A stretch of DNA of 64,000 nucleotides from Aquilaria yunnanensis (GCA_039654915.1 CM077599.1:78026001-78090000); one strand, 5' to 3'; positions 1 through 12,723 are shown, counted from the first letter of the stretch. Notes: a model not told the origin generated them from the sequence alone. Numbers and translations: made by a program.

Positions 1-165
1 AATGGCTCTCTTCCTATGTAGCTAACTCAAGGGAACCGTTACGAATATGGGTGAATGGCATTAATAGTGATGAAAGTATGTTGTTTGTTGCACTTTTGTC
101 CCTCAACCACTAAATGTTGCACAATTGGTCCTGAGTCAGTGAGCTGTAGATGGGGTAATTTTGCA

Positions 166-3100
166 AACTTCAACCGTTATCCCTAAACTATGTCCTATGT
201 TACTTAATCATTTCGGAACTATCAAATGTTACACCAACCATGCTCAAACTACCCAATTATTACGTCTGTCATCCTACCATTACTTCAGACATTAAAAAGT
301 GACAAAAGTATAAGGAAAATACACAGGTAGAGCTAAAACTTAGAAGTTTTTTTTATTTGAGTCCTTAAAATTTACAATTTTTTAACTCAATCATAAAACT
401 ATGAAAACGTGTATAATATTAGTCCTAATTTTTTTTCCTATTCCATATTACAGTTCCTTTCATTTTTTTTTTCCGTTGCTTTGGTTTTTAAATTTTTTTT
501 CCTTTTTAAGGCCTTTTTTTTTTCCTTCTTGCTTATTTTTCATTGTTGCTTTATTCTTTGCAGCTCATTTTTTTTATTCTTTTCTTTTGCTGATCCTTTA
601 TTTCCTTCAATTTTTCTATTATTTTTCTACGTTCTTTTTGTTAATCTTTTTATTTATTGTGTCTTTTCTTTTTCATTTTATAAAGGTTATTATTTTGTTT
701 GTTTATTTTTTTTCCACAAATAACCTTTTACAACGAAACATTTAATTTATAATAAAAAAGAAAATTTTTATTTAAATAAAACAATACAAAAAATATTTTC
801 AATAAAAAATTTGAAAAACTGACTTAAAGTAATTAAAGTAAATCCTATACATTTAATTAGGGTTTAGATTCCAAGTCATATAAGTCGTTCAGATATTATA
901 TTTGGGTTCTAATTTGTTTTGTGTTTGATTCAGATGCTTGTTTTTGTCATACCCGTCCCTTAAAGTCAACCTTACTAGGTTGCTTATGTTACAGGAAAAT
1001 AAAGAGTTCTGGACTGATTCTGAATAGAACGACTTATTTGCAAATGAATTATGGGGGATTTAATTGACAGAAGTGAAGGATTTGATTGAATAATTGAAGG
1101 AAAATTTGGAAAACAAGACTCAGGGAGTTAAGTGATTAGAAACAAGAATTATGGATTCAATAAGAGACAATTGAGAAGGTGAAGGGCCGGACCTAGAGTT
1201 AAATCCCACTAAGAGCATATGAGCTTACAACAGACTGCTCCTTGACGGACAAGAAGACAATAGCTTGTTCATCGTTCTCAACCTTCAAAAATTCTAGAAA
1301 TATTGAAACTGGGAGAAGGAGCAGCAAAAATTGGTCTTGGTTGGTCTCGGTTGGTCTCGGGCTTCACCGGGGTTTCTGATTTCAGGTAGTCCAGAGGGCC
1401 AGAGGCTAAATTGAGGAGTTCAAGAGAGACATTGTCTAGAATTGAAAGAGGAGAAGAAAATTTGGTCTGGTAGTGGCCCGGGTTGCTCCTGCATGATCAG
1501 TTTCTTCACAACCAGGACAGAACAATATTGGCTTCAGGCAGCGAGCTCTGGTCTCGAAATTTGAAGGTTAGTTGGTAAGAAACATGTGTTTCTCTTGTGA
1601 ATTCTTGGATTTTAACTACTACATTGTTATTCTGATATAATGCAAGTGCAAAGAGAAACTTTCAAGCCCGTGCGACAATTGTTATTTGAGGGATCATGGT
1701 CTTCCTGATGGGGGTTAGTGTATTCCAGCACTTGAAGGTCTGGAATTGTGTGAAGCATGTGTATTGTGGGAATCATGCTCCTACAGGACTGATATTGTGG
1801 GATTCTTAGCTGGAATCAAGAGGAAGATCAGACATAGTCTGGAATTAAGCAAGTGATGAGGGATAAGTGTAACCAGAACACTTTCTGATGGCCATTCTGT
1901 GATATTCCTCTGAAGCTCTGTGTTGGTGTAACCGGAACACCAAATATTGCCTTGTGAGCCCTGTGTGTGTGTGTGTGTGTGTGTGGCACTTGCTTTGTGA
2001 TTGAGACAACATAGCTCTGTGAATGTGTGTGTAGCATTTACGCTTGTGGAACGCATGTTCTGTGGCTGTGAATGTGTGGTTTATGTTTACTGGGTGTGCA
2101 TGCTAAAATCTATAGCTAATAATTGCATCATAAATATGTTTCTTACTGAGTTTCAACGAAACTCATCCCCCAACAGATTTGTTTGCAGTAACTAGAGCAG
2201 TAGATATATGTTTGTTATTGTTGCTGGAAGTTCTGTGTTGTTCTTTGTGTTTCAGGTTAGCTTTTTGAAAATTCCTGATCAACTGTGTTGTGTTCTGGTT
2301 GATAAGCTCTTGTGCAAAAGAAAACTAAGAAATTCTGTGATGGTAGAGTGTGTTTCAGCTGCTGTGGTATGGTGATGTGGCATAGTGTTGATGGTGGACA
2401 GACTAGTGAAGGAAGCGTGAGGATCTCTCTCATGGTTAAGCCAAGTCCTAAACAGGAGTTTCTGAACTCCAGATCCTGTGTGAGCAATGGTGCTGTGTTC
2501 TGTAAATTAAGCTTAGTTTTGGAAAGGATTAAGTTTCCTGAAGGAAACTATTTGTGTTCCTGTGATTACACTTGCAATTGCTTTATGCATCAGATTTTAG
2601 TTGTAAAGTCTGAACTTTATGAATCAGATTTATGTTGTACCTTCAGACTTGGTGTTTCAAATCATTTAGGGGTTCTGGAATACATGAATTAAATTAGATT
2701 TAACCTTCACTTTGAATTATTGTTTGTACTTATTGATTGTGGCTTTTCTACCAGGCTCGGATTTGGTTCCAAAATCTGAAATCCACTTGTATGTTTGTGC
2801 CAACCTTGTTAACATTGCAAGTTAAAGCTTGAACAAGAGAATTCAGTAATGTTACCTACAAAAGCTGTGTTTTATTGATTGAAGTTGCTTTCTGAAGAGA
2901 TAAGCTGGACTTAGACAAATAAATTCTGCAGTATTACCTATAAAGTTTGACTTTGAGGTTGACTTTTATAAGGCACATGGTTTTGGTCCAAACGTTTTGC
3001 ATACAAGTTTTAAGTTGTAAAAGAAATGTGTTTGCACCATGAAACCTGAGTTTTGGAGCTTAAACCAGATTTTTTATTACTCTAACTTCATGGATACTGT

Positions 3101-4029
3101 CCTAGCAGGAAAGCAGTTTTCACACCTCTTCAAAGGGCTTCTGTTTTAGCCAATCAAATATTTTGTTTAGTTTCTTTTTTCTAAACAACTGAGCTTGGTC
3201 TTCAAGAGAGCATGCAAAAGTTTTTAATCTGAAAGAATCAGTTCAGTTACTACACAGCCATTGCTCTGTGAGTATGTGCCTCTAATTGTGTTCTGAAATT
3301 GATGATGGTCAGTCTGTGAGCTCAGTTAGCTCACATTGTGGTAGATAAGTGATGCTCAAAGTTGGGGTGTGACAGTTTTGCTGGTGAGTTTTTAGCGGGA
3401 AACACCATCAATCATATCTCTTTAAGAAAAGGTGAAAGATTAGAACTTTTTCACTTCTGATTTTGGGGTTTTGATTTTATTTATTTATTTATTTTTTTTA
3501 TTATTATTTTTTGGGGTCTGTTTGTTTGCCAGGGAAGTGAAGGTCTTGGGGAGGTGGTTGAGTTGTTCTTGGTGAAACGGTGCTCTCTGAATGCTGGCTA
3601 GTGTGTTTTGTACTACTGTATTAACCAACTTCAACTCTGAAATTGGACAGAAAACTGAAAGATTGACATGAAGCGTAGATAAAGCTGAATAAGAAAATGA
3701 GAAGAATAAAGGGAAGGGAGTAATAAGTGTTCAAATGAAAGGATGACGGGTGGATTTTACCTAACACTTATTTTCCTCTTCCCTTTCATAGTTTTAGAAC
3801 TAAACTAGAAAATCATAAAGTTTTAGGACTCAAATAGAAAATTTAAGAGTTTTAGGGCTAACTGTTCATTTTCATCTCCACTTCCATCACTTTTTAACAC
3901 CTGAAATAATGGCAGAATGATGAGTGCAACAATTAGGTAGTTTGGGAAAAATTGGTGCAACACTTGATAGTTCTAGGACAATTAAGCAATATGAGACATA
4001 GTGTAGGGAAGACATGTGGAATTTACCCT
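166..4029. mobile_element. Non-autonomous Mutator-like element with long terminal inverted repeats, split by a solo LTR
   Basis: The sequence from about 166 to 410 reappears inverted at about 3785 to 4029. Shared landmarks include TCCCTAaACTATG near the ends, a CAAACTACC.AATTATT block, TTAAAAAGTGA, and TATTTGAGTCCT further in. A 9-bp direct repeat AATTTTGCA flanks it at 157-165 and 4030-4038, which suits a MULE. The right end starts AGGGTAAATT when read inward, like the MULE ends at 12.3 and 12.5 kb; the left end seems to have lost those first bases or diverged. No transposase is seen. Without the inserted LTR (945-3374) the element would be about 1.4 kb. The T-rich stretch 401-745 is low-complexity, not a gene. 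The exact left boundary is uncertain. Confidence 0.55.
945..3374. mobile_element. Solo LTR, about 2.4 kb, with 5-bp TSD GTTTT
   Basis: It starts TGTCATACCC and ends GGGGTGTGACA, the TG..CA form of an LTR. It is flanked by perfect 5-bp direct repeats GTTTT at 940-944 and 3375-3379. No gag or pol reading frame is present and no second LTR copy is seen, so a solo LTR left by recombination is the simplest reading. The near-symmetric TGTCAY/RTGACA ends and the length resemble LTRs of plant Ty3/gypsy chromoviruses of the Tekay/Del type; that family call is inference. It contains a (TG)n tract at 1962-1984. ORFs inside (such as 2312-2692) have no recognisable domain and are probably chance. Confidence 0.7.
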
Positions 4030-4045
4030 AATTTTGCAGATCTAC

Positions 4046-7000
4046 TGTCACGCCCTGAACTGCCCCTGGCCTATCTGAGCCCGATTATCAGAGTAATACA
4101 GCGGAATTTATTCACATAGAAAGGGCTTTATTATATAGTATGAGCACATACAGCATGGCTCGAGGATCTATTCTGGTATTAGCTTGTTACTTAATTACTT
4201 TTAATGTGTTGTCAAGGTGCTCTTTAGGAACGAGCTAATACCTATGTGGAAATCTAGTGTTCCATTTATGGACTTTACCACTTAGCTAGTTACATGCACA
4301 TCAAGTCCTTAGATGCCATCTCAACAAATAGCAACAAATTCCATACAAATCCAGGTTCACTGGAAATCTATCCTTAGATGCACATACTCAACTAATTATA
4401 CTTGTAATACAAGTAAAGCATATACTTAATCCATTAAGTGCATGGGATGTGTGTCCATCAAGTGTACTAATCCAATGCATGGCAACAAAGAAGCCCATCA
4501 CATTTTCAATTTTAAAAACCACATTCATATGTCTATGAGCATTCAGCCAAGCCTAGTACACATAACATAATCATCCATCATAGTATTCCATCTGCATAAA
4601 GCAATGCCTACTTGGCATATAATCATCCATCTAAGGCATAATCATCATAACTCATCCAAGACTACTAATGATCACAATGTGCATCAAAGAAGCATCACCT
4701 ACTTGGAAAACATACCAAGGATGCTATATGTCCAAATTTAGTTAAGTTCAAGTTTTACAAACCAAGTTCTAATAACTACTCGATTAATAACTCATAAAAT
4801 CATGGAACATAATCCACCTTAATAGACTTTGTTCCCACAACTTCTAGACTCCATAAGCCTGCACAAGTAAGTCCACAACATTAGCTTGATTCACAAGCAA
4901 TCTATACCACATAAGTCACTTAGAATCAAATGAATATATTGAGCAACACTATACACATATACATACCCAACCCTTTAAGACAACAGAAAGAGTACTCTGG
5001 TACTCTTCACTTGACCTTTCAGTCATGCTTTTCCTAAAAAAAGTAAAAGAGGGCGGGTAAGTTATAAAACTCAGTAAGGATTCCGGTGACATCCAATGCC
5101 TAACATAGTGAGATAACTCTCATGACTTTCAAAGTCACATATGACTTCCAAAGCCTAATCTTATGCCAAGAATGTAATGGCAAATAAATCCATGTTCCTA
5201 CAAAGGAAAACACTAAAACAAAGAAAACACAAGATATAGCACAATAGCAACAATAATAATAATAAATGGGGTCAGCATGCACAAACAACATCCAATTTCA
5301 CAGAAGCACACAACACAACGCACACAACCACAAGTTCTCCTGGCACTACTGGCACCACTGGCAAGTGTCCCAAGGCTTTAAACTTCACTTCTCTTTCTCA
5401 TTTATAACACTCGTTCCCCGAGAGCTCCGAGTTACATAGTAAGTTGGTCATTCTTACTATAAACTCTAACACTTGCCTTTATATTGATTAGCTAATCAAA
5501 CCACATATATCCAAATTTCCACTATGTGCCCAATTATTCAGAACCATAGTTGCCGAAGCAACGATACCTCACCCATTATGCACTTATGTGCCCAATTAAT
5601 CAACTAAGAAAGTATCATGAGTCCTCATAAAAAGTAACAACCACTAAGCCCTCACATGCACACCTATGCTCACTTGGTTCTTTGACCATCACATAGGGGC
5701 ACTAATACTCACAAACAAGGTCATGGAAGCACACCATGCAATAAGTGAGTATAGGAATCCTTACCACCATTTGTGTAACCTTTTGCTCATTGTCTTTGCC
5801 TTGCTTTGCTTTGTTTGTTGTTGGAACTTGTCTTTTCCTTAATGGACCTATAAAGCCCAAAACACTAACAAGTTATTTTCTTGCTTTTCATTAATCATGA
5901 GAACCATAATTTACCAAGAACTCTTGGTTAAACTTACTCAACCTCACATAAGGAGGTAAGGCCCAACTTAGCCTTTCTTTGAACTAGAGGCCCACTTCTT
6001 GAAACTTAGGCCTAATTGGCCTTTTCTTCAAACCTAGGCCCAACTTGGCCTTTCCCTTAATCCTAGGCCCAATTTGGCCTTTATTCTCTGAATTTGGGCC
6101 TAACTTGCCCTTTCTTTGAATTCAGGCCCACTTGGCCTTTTATGAACTCAAGCCCACTTGGCCTTTTTATTTTCTCAGGCCCACTTGGCATGTTATGAAC
6201 TCAGGCCCACTTGGCCTTTTTATTCTCTCCCAGGCCCATTTGGTCTTTTATTTTCTTTTCTGGACTTGGCCCAACTTCTCTGTCCAAGTCTAATTCAATG
6301 AAGCCCATTTAGGCAATTTAGCCCATTTTGCCAATTTCACCAATATGGCCCAAAATAGCCCATTTAGGAGTTTCTGGACCATTTACCACCAAGAACACTT
6401 GGTTTTCAATTTGGGCCTTCAAATTTATCTCTTGGCCGAATTTGCCCCATTATTTCTTTCTTTTGCTCAATTTAGTCCCACAAGTTTTCTAAGGACCATT
6501 TATGCCAAGAATGCATGGCTAACACCAATATTCACAAAAGTAGTGTCATGGCCGAATTCATCATCATTCTTTCTTTACCATTTTGGCTACACATTTTACT
6601 AGGAACACCTAGATACCATGAACACATGCAACCTTTGGCCATTGCCTTACACAATCATAAGAACTTCTATACTACCAAGAAAACTTGGTTTAAGTCCATG
6701 CATGCCAAGAAACCAACGTGGCCGAATCTTCATCCTTGTTCTTCTTTCAACTTTTGCTTGTTTTCTTGCTTAGAAGGATTATAGGAGCTCTAAGGTACCA
6801 AGGACACTCGGAATAGAGCTTTGTAGTGCCATGAACACTCATGGCCGAAACCATCTCCACACCTTTGTTGGTTTTTGCTTTGCATGGCTCCAAAATCACC
6901 AAGAACATCTCTTGGACCTTTCTCTTCCATGGCCGAAACTTCATAGTGAGCTTTCTTGGACCTTTCTCTTGATTTCTTGCTCTAGATGGGTTTAGGAGCT

Positions 7001-7882
7001 TAGAATCACTAAGAAAATGTGTTTGCATGTGTGAGAAGGAGTGATTTTAGCTATGGCCGAGAGGTACATGAAGAAGAAGAAGATGAGAGCTTGGAGAGAA
7101 GCCATGGCCGGTTATGGGAGTTTTAGAGAGAAGGGAGAGCATTTGGCTAGAGAGAGAGTGGAGAGATGAAATGAAATGAGAGTGAAATGTGAGGAGCATG
7201 GCCGGATATATGCTTGAGTGAAATGAGGCTCAAATGCATTCCAAATGCATATTAAATGTATGTTCAAAGAGGGTGGCCGGTCATGGTGCTAAATGAAGGG
7301 AAAATGCACCAAAATGCATATCAAATGCATATTTAGGAGGAATGGCCGGCCATTTGAATTCATAAGGGGGGAGAATAAGTCAAATGCCAATTAAAATATT
7401 CATTGGACAAGTGATGATGGGGAGGATTAAATAATGTAAAGTGGGAGACAAAGAATGGGCAAATAATGATATTATATGCAAGTGGGGGAGAAGACTTAGT
7501 GGGAGAATAAACTAATGTGAGTGGAGGCAAATTTTTTAATCAATTAATGGGGATGGCCGGCCATGCATATAATTTTATGAAAAATGGGCCAAATCCCTCA
7601 TTTAGCCCTCCATCTTTCTCAATCTTTGCAATTGAGTCCTCCCACAAAACTTTCCTTTGTGCAATTGAGTCCCTCAACTTCAAATTCCACCATTTTCATT
7701 ACCAATTCTCTTTGCCTTAGCCAAGTTTAATTCCATGAGTGTCCAACACTCATTTATGCCCATTCATTAATTAATTCCATGTCTCCTCAATTTAATTGCT
7801 AAGTTTCCAAATTAGAAAACTTTTTATGCCATTAATCCACTTAACCCGGAACTTAATCATTTATCATTTTCCGGGTGTAACA
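4046..7882. mobile_element. Solo LTR, about 3.8 kb, with 5-bp TSD TCTAC
   Basis: It begins TGTCACGCCC and ends GGGTGTAACA, with perfect 5-bp repeats TCTAC at 4041-4045 and 7883-7887. It holds no gag/pol domain. Inside are a short-period repeat block (5955-6262) and, from about 6840 to 7570, many scattered ATGGCCG or GGCCGGCC words separated by AT-rich DNA. The length suits a long LTR of a Tekay/Del-like or LARD-type retrotransposon. A rare alternative is a non-autonomous element without internal genes. Its right edge is only about 94 bp beyond the proposed stop codon of the coiled-coil gene, so it may lie in or next to that gene's 3' UTR. Confidence 0.75.
5955..6262 (+). repeat. About eleven degenerate copies of a 26-30-bp AGGCCCACTTGGCCTTTT unit
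   Basis: Within the 3.8-kb LTR the word AGGCCCAmyTTGGCCTTTT recurs roughly every 26-30 bp, first near 5958 and last near 6245. Each unit contains an imperfect GGCC..GGCC dyad. Copies vary in the middle (ACTT, AATTT, CATTT) and in linker length, as in an old LTR minisatellite. No coding role is seen. Confidence 0.7.
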
Positions 7883-7975
7883 TCTACACCCTCCTGGAAG
7901 TGAAATTGAGAAGTCTTAGAAGGTCTAGTCTAGAGAGCAATTTACAACAAAGGTTTGAAGCTCATTGGATTTGCG

Positions 7976-10900
7976 TTAAATTTTGGTGATCTTGCATGTT
8001 TCTACCTTACTTTGCTCCTGGCATAGTTAAAGAAGAGGGAAGGCAACCAGTTTTTTTAATATGCTTCTCATATAATAACCTATAAGATGAACAAAAAATA
8101 AAAAAGCAATGATTCTAGCTAGTACGATTTTGTAATTAAAAAAATAATAGCAACATAGGTATCGAAAATACTGGTGGTGTGGTGTGCAAGTATGTATGTA
8201 TGTATGTATGTATGTATGTTTTCAAATAATGATGTATAACATGGCATAAGATAAAGAAGTTGGGTGGCATGAGAGTGGTTTGATTGATTACCAATATGTG
8301 CAACCAAGCCTCAACTTGCTGTTGAACATCTTTCTTCTTGAGTAGGGTTAGCAGATCCATCACACAGTCAAAGTCGCCCTTGAATTCAAGAGGTTTGTAG
8401 ATGTGAGCCTTCTCTAAGCCGGCATAATTTTCTTTGTGGAGTTCTATAACCTGATCTTTTTCTCCGGTTTGCCCTCGCAACTTATTCAGCTCTTCCTGCT
8501 CATTTTTCTCGTTTTCCTACACAGAACATATATTAAGTGCATGAGAGTTGAACCGAGTTCATTAATTTCTGACTTGCGCAAACTTCCATTCACCTAGTTG
8601 TGCATAAGCTAGCAACCGTACATAGATTATAACTGAGCTTAGCTTAGCTACGTATAGGAACCAAAACAAGAGGAAAGGTAGTAGTTAGGTAAGCATGGCA
8701 GTGGATTAGTTGATTACCACATGGAGCAAAACAGAATGTATTTTCTCCAATAGATCAACATTGTTCTTCTCGACTTGGCAGGTTAGATTCTTCAACTGTT
8801 GCTCAATGTTGCTTTGTGCAGATTCATGAAACTTATTGTGAGCCTTCTCTGCATTGATGCTAGCAATCTCTTCTTTTAGGTGTTTTATAGTCCAATCTTT
8901 TTCCTTGGTTTCCTCTTGCAACTTTTTCAGCTCACTGTCGATTCCTTCCACTTTTTCCTGCTCACAACATACAGGATATGTAAGAGCATGACTAGTTTGC
9001 TTTCATGACTTATATGTACACTTAAAGTTTCAATCACTCAATTAGCATATAATTAAAGCCAGTAGCTGTAGAAGTACTAGAAAGAAGTTAGAATATAATT
9101 TTTTGCTCGCTAGATACACCGCACTAGGACTAAGATGCACAGTGAAGAATAATCATACACACACACATACATTATATATATATGTGTGTGTGTGTGTGCG
9201 TGTGTTTTGTCTAAGTTTCAGAAAAGAAAAGGAAAACTTAATGATTAGCAACCACTCTAGCTAGTATAAAAAGGCTTAACTGATTACCCTGCCAACCATG
9301 TCAGCCTCTTTTTGCTTCTCTTGATCCTCACTTTTCTTCAATAGAGCTAGGTCTTCCCGGACTCGTGCAAGGTTGCTTTGTGCAGATTCAAGAACTTTGT
9401 TGATACGACCATTCTCTTCTTTAAGGTGGTCAATAGTCCAATCTTTTTTCATGTCTTCCTCTCGCAATTTTTTCAGCTCTTCTTCCGTCTTTTCCTGTCT
9501 CGCATGGCCAGAATATAAGGTATATATGTGCATGAGATGCATCATATTGCTAATTTGGTTTCGGCTTATAGTGTACACTTTTCACTGCTCCTAATTGAAC
9601 ATGATTAAGCTACATAGCCATAGAATTAGTAACTTTTAAGAACTCGGTAAAGAAGAAAACAAGAAGTTGGTGGGCAGATTCAAGAAATCTGTTGATGCGA
9701 TCATGCTCTTCTTTTAGGTGGTCTACTGTCCAATATTTTCTGTGTCTTCCTCTCGTAACATTTTTAGCTCTTCTTCTCTCTTTTCGTTCTTCACATGGAC
9801 ACAACATATGAGATTCTTAAGTGCATGAGTCGTACACTGCAATACTGCATTGCATCTTTTGTTTTTTTTTTTTTTCCCAATCAGTACACAGCTAAGTCTA
9901 TCGCAACGAAAAATACCTAGGGTCTGTTTGGTTGTGAAAATTTCTTTCAATTTTTTTTCAGATATATATCCCACAAGACTGAACATAAAGATAATTTAGG
10001 GTGTGTTTAAGAACTTGGTAAAGGAAGAACCAAGAATTCTTAGGTGCCATGAGAGTGGTTTAATTAATTACCAAGTTAAGCGAAAGAGACTCTATCTGCT
10101 TCTCTTGATCCTCATGCTTCTTCTTCCATACAGCTAGGTCTTCCCGGGCTCGCATAAGGTCAAATAGTGTGGATTCCAAAAGTTGATTGACGTCATCCTT
10201 CTCTTTTTTTAGGTGGACTATAGTCCACTGTTTTTCCATGCCTTCGTCTCTCAACGTTTGCAAGTCTTTTTCCGTCTGTTTGTCTTTCATCTACACACAG
10301 ACATGAGGATATATAAGATTATAACTGAACGAGTGGATATCTAGAATAAGAATTTTCTTTTCAAAGAAGCACCACAGTTCAAATGTGAAATCCACAATGA
10401 AAGTTTTACTAATATGTGTTTCCAATAAGAGAACCCGATCCAGAACACTTTCAATCATTCACAAATCAAAAGGGAACGAAGGTCTCAATCATAATTTGTT
10501 TGATTTGTTCGAACCTCACGTTTGATGACTATACACAAGCATATAATTGCTCACATAATGTCAATGGTTCTTAAAACATCTGCTAATGAATAAGATTAGT
10601 GGAATATAAAATAGATTATGATTGTGTTTGGCATTACCATTAGCAATTAGAACTAGAGTTTTGAAAAAGCTATCCAAATGTAGCTTTTAACTTCAGCAGT
10701 TGGATCTCGACCATTATTAAATTATTCAAAGCATTAAAACTAATCACAAAAGCAGTTTCCAGATGAAGACACACACAGACAAAGACTTGATCAGGTATGC
10801 CAGCTGAAGGAGTAGAGGATCGGGGCCATTCGAGCATTTAAGACAAAGTGACCTGCTCAGCACCTGGGTATCGAGCACAATACGGCTTTCATAACCTTCC

Positions 10901-12159
10901 CCTCCTAAACTTCTGTTAAAAGGAAAGATTTGCCAATTGAATCATGATCGACTTCTCTAACTACTATTAATTTCTAGATTAATTTCATCCGCAGATATAA
11001 TACAAACGATGAGTGATTCAAGTATTTACTAACATAAAAGCGTATATACATTAGAAACAAAAATATGGTTTTTTTAACCTGATATGACTATTGAATCATG
11101 CTTGATTCCTCTGGCTACTTTTATGCATAAGTAAATAAGCGTAAATGGGCATAAATGGCCTATAATCTTCCATTAAATTTGCATTTGCCCCATAGAGTTT
11201 AATTATGCTAATTGTATATATCTTGTGAAAATCAAGACAATACCTTTTTCCGCAACCTAAATAATTGATCTTTGCTAAGTTCTCTGGCATCGTTATGGGC
11301 TGAACTCCTGCTGCTTTTATTTTTTTTGGCGGGAGTCTCCTCAGCTAATGGATCACTGGCCAATTGTTGTTGTCCGCGTCCGCCGAGAAGGATCTGTTGT
11401 TGAGAATCTGCATTGCCGAGGAGTTCTTCCCAGGTGAAAGACAGTTCTTGTGGTGGAAAGCTTTCCCCCGGTAACTGGAGGGCTAAAGAAATTAAAGCAA
11501 TCAAGTACAATTCTGTTACTATTATGTAAGATATAATGCCACACAGAGCTCAAAGGAATTGTTCTGATTACCAGAAGTTTGCGGACAAAAGTACTGGCCG
11601 CCGTGTTGAGATTGGAAGCTGTGATCATAATCAGGTCCTCCCTGCAAGTCACCACTGGGGAATTGGTGGTGAAGACTTTCCAGTTGTATCACAGAAGCTG
11701 AAGAAACCGATTTCACCAGAAGCTCGTCAATCAAAATCCATGATAAATTAGGCTGTCAATCTAACTGTTCTATTGGCTCTTCGGATCTGGAAGTTATTAC
11801 CATCAGTAAGATGTTCCTGCAGTGGCTGTGATGAACCAGCTCCTCCGATGTTGGGATTGAGATGCGCTGCTGGCGTCGGGGTATCTTGTACCCCGCCAGG
11901 TTTTGGCGTGCACGAGAAAGCTGAAGAAAACCGATTCATCTAGTCAAAACTTACTATCATATGCTCCACTAACTTATCTCATTAATCAAATCGTAGGTTT
12001 ACCTTCGATCCGGAAGTTACTAAGCTGCTCCGGCTGCGAGAGCGCAGTTCCTTGGATATTGCCATTTCTCCTAAAATAGACCGGTGCCGGCGGCGGTAGC
12101 TCATCTTCTAGGTTGCGGTTCTCAGCCGCTGATCTGAACATGTCCATGTTCGGCTCCAT
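7976..12159 (-). CDS. Coiled-coil protein with tandemly repeated exons (about 523 residues, nine coding exons)
   Basis: Exons predicted by eye (minus strand): 12159-12003, 11920-11801, 11697-11572, 11482-11244, 10290-10072, 9494-9288, 8957-8718, 8516-8292, 8017-7976. All have GT..AG borders and the reading frame joins through them; the last short exon is the least certain. The first four exons encode about 214 residues, starting MEPNMDMFRSA, rich in Pro, Gln and Ser, with a basic stretch PAKKNKSSRSS and the word WEELLGNA. Four following exons each begin with a charged block like EELKKLREED, then WTIDHLKEEN, then LLESAQSNL and REDLALLKK. They are clearly diverged copies of one coiled-coil module, and every one is in phase 0 at both ends. 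A fifth, broken copy sits in an intron. I do not recognise the family; a structural or DNA-associated protein is possible. A transposon lies 168 bp before the ATG and an LTR just after the stop. Confidence 0.65.
8191..8218 (+). repeat. (TATG)7 microsatellite
   Basis: Seven uninterrupted TATG units in the last intron of the coiled-coil gene. A second dinucleotide tract of TA then TG lies at about 9173-9204 in another intron of the same gene. Confidence 0.9.
9665..9791 (-). pseudogene. Decayed extra copy of the coiled-coil exon, inside an intron
   Basis: Between exons 5 and 6 of the coiled-coil gene lies a copy of the repeated module: KREEELKMLREEDTE in one frame and WTVDHLKEEHDRINRFLESA in another. 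The two halves are joined by a frameshift near 9740, and the copy breaks off after ESAHQ, lacking the REDLALLKK part. No good donor site follows. All neighbouring module exons are phase 0-0, so skipping this copy leaves the frame intact. Confidence 0.7.
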
Positions 12160-12326
12160 GGACAATTTGGTGGTATCCCTGAAGCTTGAGCAAACACAGA
12201 AGTAGTCATTATCAGAGCCAGAGACTAGAGTGGATGAGCCCGTATCGCGCGCTTTTGACCAACTTCGCGTTGTCTCGCTTCTCCACCAGACCCCACTTCC
12301 ACCACAACTTGGCGGGGATTAATTAT
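12160..12326 (-). promoter_or_regulatory. 5' UTR and proximal promoter region of the coiled-coil gene
   Basis: This 167-bp stretch lies between the predicted ATG (12159) and the edge of an inserted MITE (12327). It is more GC-rich than its surroundings and contains CGCGCGC near 12246. No clear TATA box is seen, so the original promoter may continue beyond the transposon nest, at 20500 and onward. Confidence 0.3.
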
Positions 12327-12503
12327 GGGGTAAATATCTCTGATTGTCCATAAATTATATACATATTGCTTAATTATCTTGAAACTATGTCTTATATCAC
12401 TCATCCCGGAAACTATTTAATTGTTATTATTTTATCCTGTCATCAAGTAAATCGTTAAATATATACAGAAAAGTTATACCACATCTGTAGCCACATCATT
12501 TTT

Positions 12504-12723
12504 GGGTAAATTTCACTTATGATCCCTAACCTTTTCAGTTTGTCCTAATCGGGTCTCTAACCTTCATTTTGTCCTATTAAAGTCCCTAACCTCCCAAATC
12601 GTGTCCCAAACATAGTCATTCTGTTAAATTCTCAGTTAATCTGATGGAGAAAGGCCTACGTGGCCACTTATTGGTTTCCACGTGTTGTCTTGTCCACGCT
12701 AGCTTCAGACTGGGTGAAGTTTT
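12504..12723 (+). repeat. Left terminal inverted repeat of the MULE
   Basis: It is the inverse of 20098-20316 with scattered substitutions. Both arms contain GGTTAGGGAC words, a TTGGTTTCCACGTG block (CACGTGGAAACC on the other side) and CTTGTCCACGCT. The CACGTG G-box-like word lies in both arms. Confidence 0.85.

Noticed and set aside
1..156. End of another MULE-like MITE at the window edge
   Set aside because: Words such as TTGCACAATTGGTCCT resemble the neighbouring family, but only one side is inside the window.
401..745. ORFs of 114 and 104 codons
   Set aside because: The proteins are almost only F, L, S, I and Y from a T-rich stretch; both frames are open because of composition. It lies inside a MULE-like element.
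2312..2692. 126-codon ORF in the first solo LTR
   Set aside because: No domain and no similarity to gag or pol; LTRs are usually non-coding.
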